Source: Streptomyces chattanoogensis
GTDB taxonomy: Bacteria; Actinomycetota; Actinomycetes; Streptomycetales; Streptomycetaceae
Reading direction: 5' to 3'
NCBI RefSeq assembly: GCF_001294335.1
Contig: NZ_LGKG01000142.1
Span: 1-64,000, forward strand
Length of the DNA: 64,000 nt
A model generated the notes under the pieces. The model had not been told where the DNA came from. It did no database searches and worked only from the letters and a program-made list of their open reading frames with translations. The position numbers and the translations under genes were made by a program. Positions 49,693 to 58,922 of this stretch are shown here, piece after piece (position 1 is the stretch's first letter; every line of letters begins with the position of its first letter).

Positions 49693-51156
49693 CTACTTCT
49701 TCTTGGTGCCGCGCTTCTCCCGCACCCGCACGGAGATGTGGATCGGCGTCCCCTCGAAACCGAACTCCTCGCGCAGCCGGCGCTCGACGAAGCGGCGGTA
49801 GCCGGCCTCCAGGAAGCCGGACGCGAACAGGACGAAGCGCGGGGGCTTGGTGCCGGCCTGGGTGCCGAAGAGGATGCGGGGCTGCTTGCCGCCGCGGATC
49901 GGGTGCGGGTGGGAGGCCACGATCTCGCCGAGGAAGGCGTTCAGCCGCCCGGTGGGGATACGGGTCTCCCAGCCGGACAGCGCGGTCTCGATCGCCGGGA
50001 CCAGCTTCTCCATGTGGCGGCCGGTGCGCGCGGAGACGTTCACCCGCATCGCCCACGGGATCTGGACGAGGTCCCGCTCGATCTCCCGCTCGAGGTAGAA
50101 GCGGCGCTCCTCGTCGAGGGTGTCCCACTTGTTGTACGCGATGACCAGGGCTCGCCCGGCCTCCACGGCCATCGTGATGATCCGCTGGTCCTGGACGCTG
50201 ATGGATTCGCTCGCGTCGATCAGGACGACCGCGACCTCGGCCTTCTCCACCGCCGCGGCGGTGCGCAGCGAGGCGTAGTAGTCGGCGCCCTCCTGGAGGT
50301 GCACCCGGCGGCGGATACCGGCGGTGTCCACGAACTTCCAGGTCTTGCCGCCGAGTTCGATCATCTCGTCGACCGGGTCGCGGGTGGTGCCGGCCAGCTC
50401 GTTGACGACCACCCGCTCCTCGCCGGCGACCTTGTTCAGCAGCGACGACTTGCCGACGTTCGGGCGGCCGATCAGGGCGATCCGGCGGGGGCCGCCGACG
50501 GTCGCGCCGAAGGTCTGGGCGGGCGCCTCGGGCAGCGCCTCCAGGGCGGCGTCGAGCATGTCGCCGGTGCCGCGGCCGTGCAGCGCGGAGATCGGGTGCG
50601 GCTCGCCGAGGCCCAGCGACCACAGCATCGCGGCGTCCGCCTCACCCGACGGGCCGTCGACCTTGTTGGCGACCAGCACGACGGGCTTGCCGGCCCGGCG
50701 CAGCAGCTTGACGACGGCCTCGTCGGTGTCGGTGGCGCCGACCTTGGCGTCCACGACGAAGACGACCGCGTCGGCGGCCTCGATGGCGAACTCGGCCTGC
50801 ATCGCCACCGAGGCGTCGATGCCGAGGACGTCCTGCTCCCAGCCGCCGGTGTCGACGACCTTGAAGCGGCGGCCGTTCCAGTCGGCCTCGTAGGTGACGC
50901 GGTCGCGGGTGACGCCCGGCTTGTCCTCGACGACCGCCTCGCGGCGGCCGATGATGCGGTTCACCAGCGTCGACTTGCCGACATTGGGGCGGCCGATGAC
51001 GGCGAGGACGGGCAGCGGGCCGTGGCCGGCCGCCGCGATGTCGCCCTCGACCTCCTCGAGGTCGAAGCCCTCTTCCGCGGCGAGCTCCATGAACTCCGCG
51101 TACTCGGCGTCGCCAAGCGCACCGTGCTCGTCGCCGGTGGGGGTCTGGTCGTTCAT
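49693..51156 (-). CDS. der: ribosome-associated GTPase Der (EngA)
   Basis: This 487-residue protein has two tandem G domains, each with GRPNVGKS (about residues 56 and 231), DxxG ([16 protein letters not shown]) and NKVD/NKWD motifs, then a KH-like C-terminal domain. Der is essential for maturation of the 50S ribosomal subunit. An acidic N-terminal extension of about 45 residues precedes the first G domain, as in actinobacteria. It is the last gene of the aroH-tyrA-cmk-plsC-der operon, 58 nt after plsC. Confidence 0.96.
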   Translation of the reverse strand: MNDQTPTGDEHGALGDAEYAEFMELAAEEGFDLEEVEGDIAAAGHGPLPVLAVIGRPNVGKSTLVNRIIGRREAVVEDKPGVTRDRVTYEADWNGRRFKVVDTGGWEQDVLGIDASVAMQAEFAIEAADAVVFVVDAKVGATDTDEAVVKLLRRAGKPVVLVANKVDGPSGEADAAMLWSLGLGEPHPISALHGRGTGDMLDAALEALPEAPAQTFGATVGGPRRIALIGRPNVGKSSLLNKVAGEERVVVNELAGTTRDPVDEMIELGGKTWKFVDTAGIRRRVHLQEGADYYASLRTAAAVEKAEVAVVLIDASESISVQDQRIITMAVEAGRALVIAYNKWDTLDEERRFYLEREIERDLVQIPWAMRVNVSARTGRHMEKLVPAIETALSGWETRIPTGRLNAFLGEIVASHPHPIRGGKQPRILFGTQAGTKPPRFVLFASGFLEAGYRRFVERRLREEFGFEGTPIHISVRVREKRGTKKK

Positions 51157-51214
51157 GAAGTCCGTTCCTCGTTCATCATCGTCATCGGTGGGGCGCTGGT
51201 ACGCGCCCCACTAC

Positions 51215-51883
51215 TCAAAGTGTCGGTCGGCGCCCGGTCAGGCGCCTGGCATCTGCCAGGTGGGCGGTCAGCCGCTCCTGGATCCGTACGGTCGCCTCGT
51301 CCAGCGCCTTACGGGTGCGCCGCCCGCTGCCGTCGCCGGCCTCGAAGGCATCGCCGAAGACGACGTCGACGCGGCCGCGCAGCGGCGGTACGGCGCGGTG
51401 CAGCCGGCTGGTGCGGTCGGTGCTGCCGAGCACCGCGACCGGCACGACCGGGGCTCCGGAGCGCACCGCGAAGTACGCCAGCCCGGCCCGCAGCGAGGCG
51501 AAGTCGCCCTCGCCACGGGTGCCTTCGGGGAAGATCCCCAGCACCCCGCCGCGCTCCAGCACCCCGAGCGCGTCGGTGATCGCCTTGCGGTCCGTGGCGT
51601 CACGGTCGACCTTCAGCTGCCCGATGCCCCGCAGGAACGGGTCCAGCGGGCCGACGAAAGCCTCTTTCTTGATCAGGAAGTGCACCGGCCGCGGCGCGGT
51701 GCCCATCAGCATCGGGCCGTCGATGCCGTGCGAGTGGTTGACCGCGAGGATCACCGGGCCGGACGACGGCACCCGCCAGGCGCCCAGCACCCGCGGCCGC
51801 CACAGCCCGTACATCAGGCCGATGCCGATCCGCCGGCCGACCGCGGCACCGGCGGGGCTCGGCGCCTTGCCGGATGCGGTCAC
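51215..51883 (-). CDS. 1-acyl-glycerol-3-phosphate acyltransferase family protein
   Basis: This 222-residue membrane-associated acyltransferase has the NHSHGIDG (H-x4-D) catalytic motif and the FPEGTRGEGDF motif of PlsC enzymes, which acylate lysophosphatidate in phospholipid synthesis. The GTG start overlaps the cmk stop by 4 nt (GTGA). The cmk-plsC-der order is common in Gram-positive genomes, supporting the assignment. Whether it is the main PlsC is unclear, since Streptomyces encode several. Confidence 0.92.
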   Translation of the reverse strand: MTASGKAPSPAGAAVGRRIGIGLMYGLWRPRVLGAWRVPSSGPVILAVNHSHGIDGPMLMGTAPRPVHFLIKKEAFVGPLDPFLRGIGQLKVDRDATDRKAITDALGVLERGGVLGIFPEGTRGEGDFASLRAGLAYFAVRSGAPVVPVAVLGSTDRTSRLHRAVPPLRGRVDVVFGDAFEAGDGSGRRTRKALDEATVRIQERLTAHLADARRLTGRRPTL

Positions 51884-52599
51884 CGGGTGAGTCCCGCCTT
51901 TGCGGCGCTCGCACCCTCGATCAGGGTGACCACGCACTCGATGACCTGCTCCAGCGTCAGCTCGGTGGTGTCCACCTCGACGGCGTCGTCCGCCTTGGCC
52001 AGCGGGGAGGTCTTACGGGAGGAGTCGGCGGCGTCCCGCTTGATCAGCGCCTCGCGGGTGGCGGCCAGGTCGGCGGCCTCCTTGCCCTTGAGCTCGCCGC
52101 TGCGGCGGGCCGCGCGGGCCTCGGCGGAGGCGGTGAGGAAGACCTTGAGATCGGCGTCGGGCAGGACCGTTATGCCGATGTCGCGGCCCTCGACCACGAT
52201 GCCGTTCGGCGCCTCGGCCGCGATGGTGCGCTGCAGGTCGGTGATCCGGGCCCGCACCTCGGGCACCGCGCTGACGGCGCTGACCGCGGCGGTGACCTCC
52301 TGGGTACGGATCGGGGCGGCGGCATCCAGGCCGTCGACCGCGATGGTCGGGGCGGCCGGGTCCGTACCCGAGACGATCTGAGGCTTGGCCGCGGCGTCGG
52401 CGACCGCGGTGGCGTCGTTCACATCGATGCCGTTGGTCAGCATCCACCAGGTGATCGCGCGGTACTGGGCGCCGGTGTCGAGGTAGCCGAGCCCCAGCTT
52501 GGCGGCGACGGCCTTGGACGTGCTGGACTTGCCCGTGCCTGCGGGGCCGTCGATGGCGACAATCACTGCAGCCGGGGCGGTCCGGGTGGCGGTTTCCAC
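51880..52599 (-). CDS. cmk: cytidylate kinase
   Basis: This 239-residue kinase phosphorylates CMP and dCMP with ATP. The P-loop DGPAGTGKSS is at about residues 18-27. The GYLDTGAQYRAITW block and VVEGRDIGITVLPDADLKVFLTASAEARAARR, the NMP-binding and LID-region signatures, follow. Several GTG starts are possible; I chose the one giving METATRT-like spacing to the P-loop, preceded by AGGAAAGG. It is translationally coupled to plsC and follows tyrA by 99 nt. Confidence 0.94.
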   Translation of the reverse strand: METATRTAPAAVIVAIDGPAGTGKSSTSKAVAAKLGLGYLDTGAQYRAITWWMLTNGIDVNDATAVADAAAKPQIVSGTDPAAPTIAVDGLDAAAPIRTQEVTAAVSAVSAVPEVRARITDLQRTIAAEAPNGIVVEGRDIGITVLPDADLKVFLTASAEARAARRSGELKGKEAADLAATREALIKRDAADSSRKTSPLAKADDAVEVDTTELTLEQVIECVVTLIEGASAAKAGLTR

Positions 52600-52698
52600 G
52601 GTGACGAACACCTTTCCTGTGCACGGGGCGGAGGTCCATGGCCGACAAGAGGCCTCGGACAAGGTTACTGGCTCGCCCGTACCGCCCCGTCCACGGTC

Positions 52699-53784
52699 TC
52701 ACTGCCGGATGGACCAGCCCCGCTCCCTCAGCTCCGCGGTCAGCACCGGCACCGCCGCCGGCTCGACCGTGAGCTGGATGAAGCCGGCCTGCTGGCCGGT
52801 GGCGTGCTCGATGCGGACGTCCTCGATGTTGACCCCGGCCCGGCCGGCGTCGGCGAAGATCCGGGCCAGCTCGCCGGGCTGGTCGCCGATGTAGACCGAG
52901 ACGACCTCGTACGCGGCCGGGGCGGTGCCGTGCTTGCCCGGCACCCGCTCGCGCCCGGCGTTGCCGCGCCGCAGGACGTCCTCGATACCGCCGGCACCGG
53001 CGCCGCGCTTGTCCTCGTCGGCGGACTCCAGGGCGCGCAGCGACCGCACGGTCTCGTCCAGGTCGGCGGCGACCTCGGCCAGCACATCGGCGACCGGGCC
53101 GGGGTTGGCGGAGAGGATGTCGATCCACATCGCCGGGTCGGAGGCCGCGATCCGCGTCACATCCCGGATTCCCTGGCCGCACAGCCGCACGGCGGTCTCG
53201 TCGGCGCCCTTGAGGCGGGCGGCGACCAGGCTGGAGACCAGCTGCGGGGTGTGCGAGACCAGGGCGACGGCGCGGTCGTGGGCGTCGGCGTCCATCACCA
53301 CCGGGACGGCCCGGCACAGCGCGACCAGCTCCAGGGCGAGGTTGAGGACCTCGGTGTCGCCGTCGGGCCGGGGGGTGAGCACCCAGGGCCGGCCCTCGAA
53401 GAGGTCGGCGGTGGCGGCCAGCGGCCCGGAGCGCTCCTTGCCGGCCATCGGGTGCGTGCCGAGGTAGCCGGACAGGTCGCAGCCCAGCTCCTCCAGCTCG
53501 CGGCGCGGGCCGCCCTTGACGCTGGCGACGTCGATGTACCCCCGGGCCGCACCGCGCCGCATGGCGTCGGCCAGCGCCGCGGCCACATGGGCCGGCGGCA
53601 CCGCGACGACGGCCAGGTCGACGCGGCCCGGCGGCGCCTCCGCGGTGCCCGCACCGAGCGCCGCGGCCGTCAGGGCCTGCGCATGGTCGTGGTCCTCGAG
53701 GTAGACCTGGACGCCCCGGGCGTTCAGCGCGAGCGCGGCCGAGGTGCCGATCAGGCCCGTTCCTATGACGAGTGCGGTTCTCAC
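52699..53784 (-). CDS. tyrA: prephenate dehydrogenase with C-terminal ACT domain
   Basis: This 361-residue enzyme converts prephenate to 4-hydroxyphenylpyruvate in tyrosine synthesis. The Rossmann motif VIGTGLIGTS (6-15), the GTHPMAGKERSG catalytic block (His and Ser/Lys region, about 109-120), and SHTPQLVSS follow in order. The last 80 residues form an ACT domain (VVSVYIGDQPGELARIFADAGRAGVNIEDV), suggesting feedback regulation by tyrosine. The GTG start overlaps the aroH stop by 4 nt, so the two successive steps from chorismate are translated together. Confidence 0.94.
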   Translation of the reverse strand: MRTALVIGTGLIGTSAALALNARGVQVYLEDHDHAQALTAAALGAGTAEAPPGRVDLAVVAVPPAHVAAALADAMRRGAARGYIDVASVKGGPRRELEELGCDLSGYLGTHPMAGKERSGPLAATADLFEGRPWVLTPRPDGDTEVLNLALELVALCRAVPVVMDADAHDRAVALVSHTPQLVSSLVAARLKGADETAVRLCGQGIRDVTRIAASDPAMWIDILSANPGPVADVLAEVAADLDETVRSLRALESADEDKRGAGAGGIEDVLRRGNAGRERVPGKHGTAPAAYEVVSVYIGDQPGELARIFADAGRAGVNIEDVRIEHATGQQAGFIQLTVEPAAVPVLTAELRERGWSIRQ

Positions 53785-54143
53785 TGCGCGATGTCCTTCC
53801 GCAGCGCCCCGGCCGCGCCGAGGTAGACGTGGGCGACCCCGGCCTTGGACAGTCCGGTCTCGACATGGGCGAGCACCCGCACCACCCGCTCCATGGCGCC
53901 GGTCACCTCCAGCTCCTGGGCGCAGAGCAGCGGCACGTCGGTGATCCCGATGCTGCGCGCGGCGGCCGCCGGGAAGTCGCTGTGCAGATCGGGGGTCGCG
54001 GTGAACCACACGCTTATCAGGTCGTCCGGCACCAGGTCGTTGCGCTCCAGGATGGCGAGGAGCAGTTCGGCGACCTGTTCCCGCATGTGCTCCGCGTCGT
54101 CCCGCTCCAGCTGGACGGCCCCCCGGACCGCTCGTACCGCCAC
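53781..54143 (-). CDS. aroH: chorismate mutase, AroH type
   Basis: This 120-residue protein matches the B. subtilis-type AroH fold. The N-terminal VRAVRGAVQLERDDAEHMREQVAELL block includes the Arg and Glu that bind chorismate, and the DLISVWFTATPDLHSDFPAAAARSIG block follows, then a QELEVTGAMERVVRVLAHVE block. It converts chorismate to prephenate, the substrate of the coupled tyrA product. The GTG start has GGGAG upstream. Other Streptomyces chorismate mutases are AroQ type; this one is the operon-linked AroH. Confidence 0.93.
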   Translation of the reverse strand: MAVRAVRGAVQLERDDAEHMREQVAELLLAILERNDLVPDDLISVWFTATPDLHSDFPAAAARSIGITDVPLLCAQELEVTGAMERVVRVLAHVETGLSKAGVAHVYLGAAGALRKDIAQ

Positions 54144-54317
54144 GTCACCGCTCCCTGCGTCCTGTGCCGCACACGCGCCCGCACATGCGACCGCGTACCC
54201 ACCTGCCGTACACGTCTGCGTACGCACTGATCAGCGTAACCAGCGGCACCGACAACCGTGCGGCCAGCGCCGGAATTCCGGTGACAGTCCCCGCCCCGGC
54301 CAGCGACAATCGCCCGC

Positions 54318-55010
54318 ATGCCGACCGAACCCACGGGCCATGAGCTGGTCACCGAGCACACCGTCTACTCATGCGTGATGGGCTCCCGCGCTTTCGGGCT
54401 GGCGACGGAGGCCAGCGACACCGACCGGCGGGGCGTGTATCTCGCCCCCACCCGCCTCTTCTGGCGTTTCGAGAAGCCGCCGACGCATGTGGAGGGTCCG
54501 CGCGAGGAGGAGTTCTCCTGGGAGCTGGAACGCTTCTGCGAACTGGCCCTGCGCGCCAACCCCACCGCCCTGGAATGCCTGCACTCGCCCCTCGTGGAAC
54601 GCATCGACGCCACCGGCCGGGAGCTTCTCGCCCTGCGCGGCGCCTTTCTCTCCCGGGAGGCGCATCGCACCTTCTCCCGGTACGCCGTCGGACAGCTCCG
54701 GCAGCTGAGGGCCGATGTCGGGCGGCACGGCACACCCCGCTGGAAGCAGGCCATGCATCTGCTGCGCCTGCTGGCGAGCGCGCGCGATCTGCTCCGTACC
54801 GGCGTCCTCACCCTGGACGTCGGCGAGGCCCGCGAGGAGCTGCTGGCGGTCCGGCGGGGGGAGGTCCCCTGGGAGGAGGTGGAGCGCCGTATGACGGCGC
54901 TCTCCGGTGAGGCCGAGGCGGCGGTCTCCGGCTCACCACTCCCGGCCGAGCCGGACCGGGCCCGGATAGCCGACTTCCTCTTCCGGGCCCGGCGGGAGGC
55001 GGCGCTCTAG
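54318..55010 (+). CDS. RlaP/YcgL-like nucleotidyltransferase (COG3541 type)
   Basis: This 230-residue protein has an N-terminal nucleotidyltransferase motif: CVMGSRAFGLATEASDTDRRGVYLAP (about 19-44), with the Gly-Ser and the Asp-x-Asp-x-x-Gly pattern of the polymerase-beta superfamily. Catalytic Asp37 and Asp39-like positions (SDTD) are retained, and Glu62 region residues may supply the third acid. The helical C-terminus resembles the RNA-repair-associated RlaP group. Its 3' end overlaps the convergent paralogue by 203 nt. The cognate substrate (tRNA or RNA end) is inferred only. Confidence 0.75.
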   Translation: MPTEPTGHELVTEHTVYSCVMGSRAFGLATEASDTDRRGVYLAPTRLFWRFEKPPTHVEGPREEEFSWELERFCELALRANPTALECLHSPLVERIDATGRELLALRGAFLSREAHRTFSRYAVGQLRQLRADVGRHGTPRWKQAMHLLRLLASARDLLRTGVLTLDVGEAREELLAVRRGEVPWEEVERRMTALSGEAEAAVSGSPLPAEPDRARIADFLFRARREAAL

Positions 55011-55998
55011 GGGGTCCGCTGCGCTGTGCCCGGGCCGTACGTTGCCGCCTCCCCCGCCACGGCGCCTCCCCGCCGTTGCGCCTGCGGCGAGTGGTGCCGC
55101 TGCGCGGGGCTGGTCGGCAGCGGCACCGGGCCTGCACGGCTCCGCCGCTACGGCCCGGCGCCTCTCCGTGGGGGGTGGGGAAGACCCGTGGGGGTGCACG
55201 GAAGCGGCCGTCCGAGTGCTTTCCGAGCCGGGCCCGGACGATGAGGTCGTGCAGGGCGTCGCGGGACCGGGGGGCGTCCGGCAGCGCGGTCGCGGCCTGG
55301 GCGGCGTCCAGCCGGGTGTGCAGCGCCTCGATGTCCGTACGCAGCCGCGCCGGGTCCACCACCTCCCCCGCCGCGCCGTGCTCCGCCGCTTCCTTGGCCG
55401 CGATCAGCTCCGGTACGTAGGCGGGCGCGGCCAGCTCGCCGATCAGGGTGGGCAGATGGGGCTGGACCCGGCCGTGGTCCATCAGGTGGATGCCGGTGAG
55501 CAGGACCCGCAGCGTGTACAGCAGCGGCTTCAGCTCGCCGGTCTTCTCGAACAGCCGCCACTGGGTCGTGGCGAAGCCGCGGTAGTGGTGGGCGTGGTGC
55601 GCGGTGAGCAGGTCCGGGGCGAGCGCGATCAGCTCCTGGTGGACCTCGGTGGTGTGCACGACCAGGGGTGACAGCAGCTGCTCGAGTACGTAGCCGTTGC
55701 GGCGCAGCAGCAGCCGGGCGAATTTCCGCAGATCGTGTGTGACCAGGTCCATCTCCAGGCCGTCGCGGTCCCACATCCGGGTCCGGGTCTCGTCCGGCTC
55801 GTGCAGGCCGACCACCTCGGCGGTCGGCAGGAGGTGCACGCCGCGCAGATCGACGTCGGAGTCGCGGGAGGGGAAGCCGTAGAGGTGGGCGCCGGAGACC
55901 GTGGCGAAGATCAGCGGGTCGGACTCTGCCGCAACCACGGCGGCGAGGTCGACGTCCGGCAGGCCGGCGGCCCGGAGGTTCGTCCCGGGGTCAGACAT
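54808..55998 (-). CDS. second RlaP/YcgL-like nucleotidyltransferase, with a C-terminal overrun
   Basis: This 396-residue ORF begins MSDPGTNL and has TVSGAHLYGFPSRDSDVDLRGVHLLP (about 34-59), the same Gly-x-x-x-Gly...Asp-x-Asp pattern as the neighbour. The family core ends near ALHDLIVRARLGK (about residue 262). The remaining 130 residues are low-complexity Arg/Pro/Gly and overlap the convergent gene by 203 nt, so the true stop may have been lost, or a frameshift exists near 55210. Its ATG overlaps the ADP-ribosylglycohydrolase stop by 8 nt, so they are one operon. Confidence 0.7.
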   Translation of the reverse strand: MSDPGTNLRAAGLPDVDLAAVVAAESDPLIFATVSGAHLYGFPSRDSDVDLRGVHLLPTAEVVGLHEPDETRTRMWDRDGLEMDLVTHDLRKFARLLLRRNGYVLEQLLSPLVVHTTEVHQELIALAPDLLTAHHAHHYRGFATTQWRLFEKTGELKPLLYTLRVLLTGIHLMDHGRVQPHLPTLIGELAAPAYVPELIAAKEAAEHGAAGEVVDPARLRTDIEALHTRLDAAQAATALPDAPRSRDALHDLIVRARLGKHSDGRFRAPPRVFPTPHGEAPGRSGGAVQARCRCRPAPRSGTTRRRRNGGEAPWRGRRQRTARAQRSGPPRAPPPAGPGRGSRLSGPGPARPGVVSRRPPPRPHRRAPSYGAPPPPRGPPPAGPPAAPRGPRRRPG

Positions 55999-57016
55999 CC
56001 CAGGCCTCCCCCAGCGCCAGCAGCTCGTCGCGGTACTCGATGCGCCCGGCCCACTCCCCGGGCCAGGCGGCGGCCCCCAGGTGGGCGCCCGCGAAGGCAC
56101 CGGTGAGGCAGGCGATCGAGTCGGAGTCGCCGGAGGTGCAGGCGGCCCGGCGGAGTGCGGTGAGCGGCTCGTCGGGGAAGAGGAGGAAGCAGAGCAGGCC
56201 GGTGGCCAGGGCCTCCTCGGCGATCCAGCCGGCGCCGGTGGCGAGGCACGGGTCGGCCTCCGGGTCCGGGGCGGCGAGCGCGGCGTCGAGACGGTCGAGG
56301 ACGCCGAGGCAGTCGTCCCAGCCGCGGGCGGTGAACGTCGTGGGTGTCGGGTCCTGGGAGCGCCGCCAGAGGTCGCCGAGCCAGTCCTCCCGGTAGTCGG
56401 TGCGGTGGGCATGGGCGTAGGCGCGCAGCAGGCCGGGCAGCTCGGCGGGGCGGGCGCCGTCGGCGAGGGCGCGGACGGCGTACGCGGTCAGGTCGCTGGC
56501 GGCGAGCGCGGTGGGGTGGCCGTGGGTGAGCGCGGACTGGAGCTGGGCGGCGCCGGAGCGCTGGCGGGGGCTGAGTCCCGGTGCGAGCCCGATGGGTGCG
56601 ACGCGCATGTTGGCGCCGCAGCCCTTGGACCCGATCTGGCTCGCCGTCGCCCAGGGCCGGTCCTCGTCGCTGAGCGCCTGGCAGGCGCGCAGGCAGGTGT
56701 TGCCGGGCGCCCGGTTGTTGTCGGGCGAGCGCCACCAGTCGACGTACTCCTCGCGCACCGGGCGCTCGAGGCGCAGCGGGGTGAGCTCACCCCGCTGCAT
56801 TGCCGTCCGCAGGCCGCGGCCCAGCGCCAGTGTCATCTGGGTGTCGTCGGTGACGAAGGCGGGGTCGGGCAGCGCCATCTCCCGCCAGGGCCCGCACTTG
56901 GCGAGGATCGCCGGTACGTCGTTGAACTCGGTCGGGAAGCCGAGTGCGTCACCGAGCGCCAGCCCGATGAGCGAGCCGGTCGCCGCGGACCTCTTGTCCC
57001 CCACGGTGTCCCCCAT
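55991..57016 (-). CDS. ADP-ribosylglycohydrolase family protein
   Basis: This 341-residue macro-independent ADP-ribosylglycohydrolase (DraG type) has TDDTQMTLAL (56-65) and a late TSGDSDSIACLTGAFAGAHLG, the two conserved metal-binding clusters. The enzymes remove ADP-ribose from proteins or nucleic acids with two Mg ions. It is the first gene of an operon with the second nucleotidyltransferase. I use the ATG at 57016; a GTG three codons earlier is possible. A terminator of the upstream rluB operon separates it from that cluster. Confidence 0.88.
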   Translation of the reverse strand: MGDTVGDKRSAATGSLIGLALGDALGFPTEFNDVPAILAKCGPWREMALPDPAFVTDDTQMTLALGRGLRTAMQRGELTPLRLERPVREEYVDWWRSPDNNRAPGNTCLRACQALSDEDRPWATASQIGSKGCGANMRVAPIGLAPGLSPRQRSGAAQLQSALTHGHPTALAASDLTAYAVRALADGARPAELPGLLRAYAHAHRTDYREDWLGDLWRRSQDPTPTTFTARGWDDCLGVLDRLDAALAAPDPEADPCLATGAGWIAEEALATGLLCFLLFPDEPLTALRRAACTSGDSDSIACLTGAFAGAHLGAAAWPGEWAGRIEYRDELLALGEAWDV

Positions 57017-57030
57017 GGAAACCACTGAAA

Positions 57031-57067
57031 ACCACCCCTTAGCGTCACAGTGACGTTAAGGGGTGGT
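57031..57067 (-). terminator. 37-nt hairpin terminator after rluB
   Basis: ACCACCCCTTA / TAAGGGGTGGT and inner CGTCAC / GTGACG arms form a near-perfect 37-nt inverted repeat, 36 nt past the rluB stop. It also lies just upstream of the ADP-ribosylglycohydrolase start and could be an operator. Confidence 0.75.
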
Positions 57068-57102
57068 GGGGGCGTACCGCAAGCGGATTCGCCGGAGAGG
57101 CC

Positions 57103-58230
57103 TTAGAGCTCGACCTCGCGCATCAGCATCCCGACCTCCGTGTTGGTCATCCGGCGCAGCCAGCCCGACTTCTGGTCGCCCAGGGAGATCGGGCCGAAGG
57201 CCGTACGGACCAGCTTGTCGACCGGGAAGCCGGCCTCGGCGAGCATCCGGCGCACGATGTGCTTACGGCCCTCGTGGAGGGTGACCTCGACGAGGTAGTT
57301 CTTGCCGGTCTGCTGCACGACGCGGAAGTGGTCGGCGCGCGCGTACCCGTCCTCCAGCTGGATGCCGTCCTTGAGCATCTTGCCGATCTCACGCGGCAGC
57401 GGACCCTGGATCGCCGCCAGGTACGTCTTCTTGACGCCGTAGCGCGGGTGGGTGAGGCGGTGGGCCAGCTCGCCGTGGTTGGTGAGCAGGATGATGCCCT
57501 CGGTCTCGGTGTCCAGGCGGCCGACGTGGAAGAGCCGGGTCTCCCGGTTGGTGACGTAGTCGCCCAGGCACTGGCGGCCGTCGGGGTCCTCCATCGTGGA
57601 GACGACACCGGCCGGCTTGTTCAGGGCGAAGAAGAGGTACGACTGGGTGGCGACCGTCAGGCCGTCGACCTTGATCTCGTCCTTCTCCGGGTCGACCCGG
57701 ACGCCCTGCTCCATGACGATCCGGCCGTTGACCTCGACCCGCGCCTGGTCGATCAGCTCCTCGCAGGCCCGCCGCGAGCCCATCCCGGCCCTGGCGAGCA
57801 CCTTCTGCAGCCGCTCGCCCTCCTGCTCGGCGCCGGGGAAGGTCTTGGGGGTCTTGACCTGCGGCTTGTCGTGGCGGGCGCGGTTGCGCTCCTCGATCTG
57901 GGCGTCGTACTCGCGGGGGCGCGCGGGGGCCTGGCCGCGGCCGCGCTGCGGGGCGCCCTTGCCGCCCTGCCCCTGCTTGGCGCCTGTGCGCGGACCGCCC
58001 TTGGCGCCGCCGCGGGCCGCCGCGCCCCGGGCGCCGCCGGCCTTGGGGGCGCCGCCCTTGCGCTCGTCCTTGCGGTCCGAGGGGCCGCCGGATCCGCCCA
58101 CGTCGTAGCGGCGCTCCTCGGGACGGGGGCGGCCGGCACGCTGCTGCTTCTCGTCCCGCTTGTTGCCGGCTCCGCGGTAGTTGCCCCTGCCGCTGCCGCT
58201 GTCCCTGCTGTTCCTGCCGCTGCTTCGCAT
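57103..58230 (-). CDS. 23S rRNA pseudouridine synthase, RluB/RsuA type
   Basis: This 375-residue enzyme has a disordered, basic Gly/Arg/Lys-rich N-terminus of about 130 residues. An S4 RNA-binding domain follows (LQKVLARAGMGSRRACEELIDQARVEVNG), then the pseudouridine synthase core with the catalytic Asp in FHVGRLDTETEGIILLTNHG and the KKTYLA and VRTAFGPISLGD blocks. The ATG overlaps the scpB stop by 1 nt (TGATG). The scpA-scpB-rluB order is conserved in actinobacteria and firmicutes. Confidence 0.93.
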   Translation of the reverse strand: MRSSGRNSRDSGSGRGNYRGAGNKRDEKQQRAGRPRPEERRYDVGGSGGPSDRKDERKGGAPKAGGARGAAARGGAKGGPRTGAKQGQGGKGAPQRGRGQAPARPREYDAQIEERNRARHDKPQVKTPKTFPGAEQEGERLQKVLARAGMGSRRACEELIDQARVEVNGRIVMEQGVRVDPEKDEIKVDGLTVATQSYLFFALNKPAGVVSTMEDPDGRQCLGDYVTNRETRLFHVGRLDTETEGIILLTNHGELAHRLTHPRYGVKKTYLAAIQGPLPREIGKMLKDGIQLEDGYARADHFRVVQQTGKNYLVEVTLHEGRKHIVRRMLAEAGFPVDKLVRTAFGPISLGDQKSGWLRRMTNTEVGMLMREVEL

Positions 58231-58922
58231 CAATGATCCGTCTGAGAGTCGCCGCTGTCGTCTACGTCGAACGACGGGATACCTTCCGGGGAGTCGCCCT
58301 CGACCGCGTCCGCCTCCGGGAGGAACGGTGCGAGCTCAGGGAGCTCGTCCAGACCGCGCAGGCCCATCCGCTCCAGAAAGTAATTCGTCGTCCTGTACAG
58401 GATCGCACCTGTTTCAGGTTCCGTCCCCGCCTCCTCCACCAGGCCGCGCTGGAGGAGCGTGCGCATCACACCGTCACAGTTCACACCGCGCACGGCCGAG
58501 ACGCGGGAACGGCTGACCGGCTGACGGTACGCGACCACGGCCAGAGTCTCCAATGCGGCCTGCGTGAGGCGGGCCTGCTGGCCGTCCAGGACGAAGCTCT
58601 CGACGGCGTCCGCGTACTCGGCGCGGGAGTAGAACCGCCAGCCGCCGGCCACCAGGCGCAGGTCGAAACCGCGGCCCTGGCGGGCGTAGTCGTCGGACAG
58701 CTCGCGCAGTGCCAGGGCCACCGCGCGGCGGGGGCGCTGCAGCACCTTCGCCAGGTGTTCCTCGGTCGCGGGCTCGTCCACCACCATGAGGACGGCCTCC
58801 ACGGCGGGCTTGAGCTCCAGCTCGGCGACGCCCAGCGCCCCGGTGGGCGCCGGGGCCCCGGACGCCTCGGCGCCGGCCTCCTGGACCTCGTACGCGTCGC
58901 CGTAGGCCCCGTCCACGCTCAT
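58230..58922 (-). CDS. scpB: segregation and condensation protein B
   Basis: This 230-residue protein has the paired winged-helix domains of the kleisin accessory subunit: VEAVLMVVDEPATEEHLAKVLQRPRRAVALALRELSDDY and LTQAALETLAVVAYRQPVSRSRVSAVRGVNCDGVMRTLLQRGLVEEAG. With ScpA and SMC it forms condensin, which compacts and separates chromosomes. Its ATG overlaps the scpA stop by 4 nt. The N-terminal 30 residues are acidic and poorly conserved in appearance. Confidence 0.95.
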   Translation of the reverse strand: MSVDGAYGDAYEVQEAGAEASGAPAPTGALGVAELELKPAVEAVLMVVDEPATEEHLAKVLQRPRRAVALALRELSDDYARQGRGFDLRLVAGGWRFYSRAEYADAVESFVLDGQQARLTQAALETLAVVAYRQPVSRSRVSAVRGVNCDGVMRTLLQRGLVEEAGTEPETGAILYRTTNYFLERMGLRGLDELPELAPFLPEADAVEGDSPEGIPSFDVDDSGDSQTDH

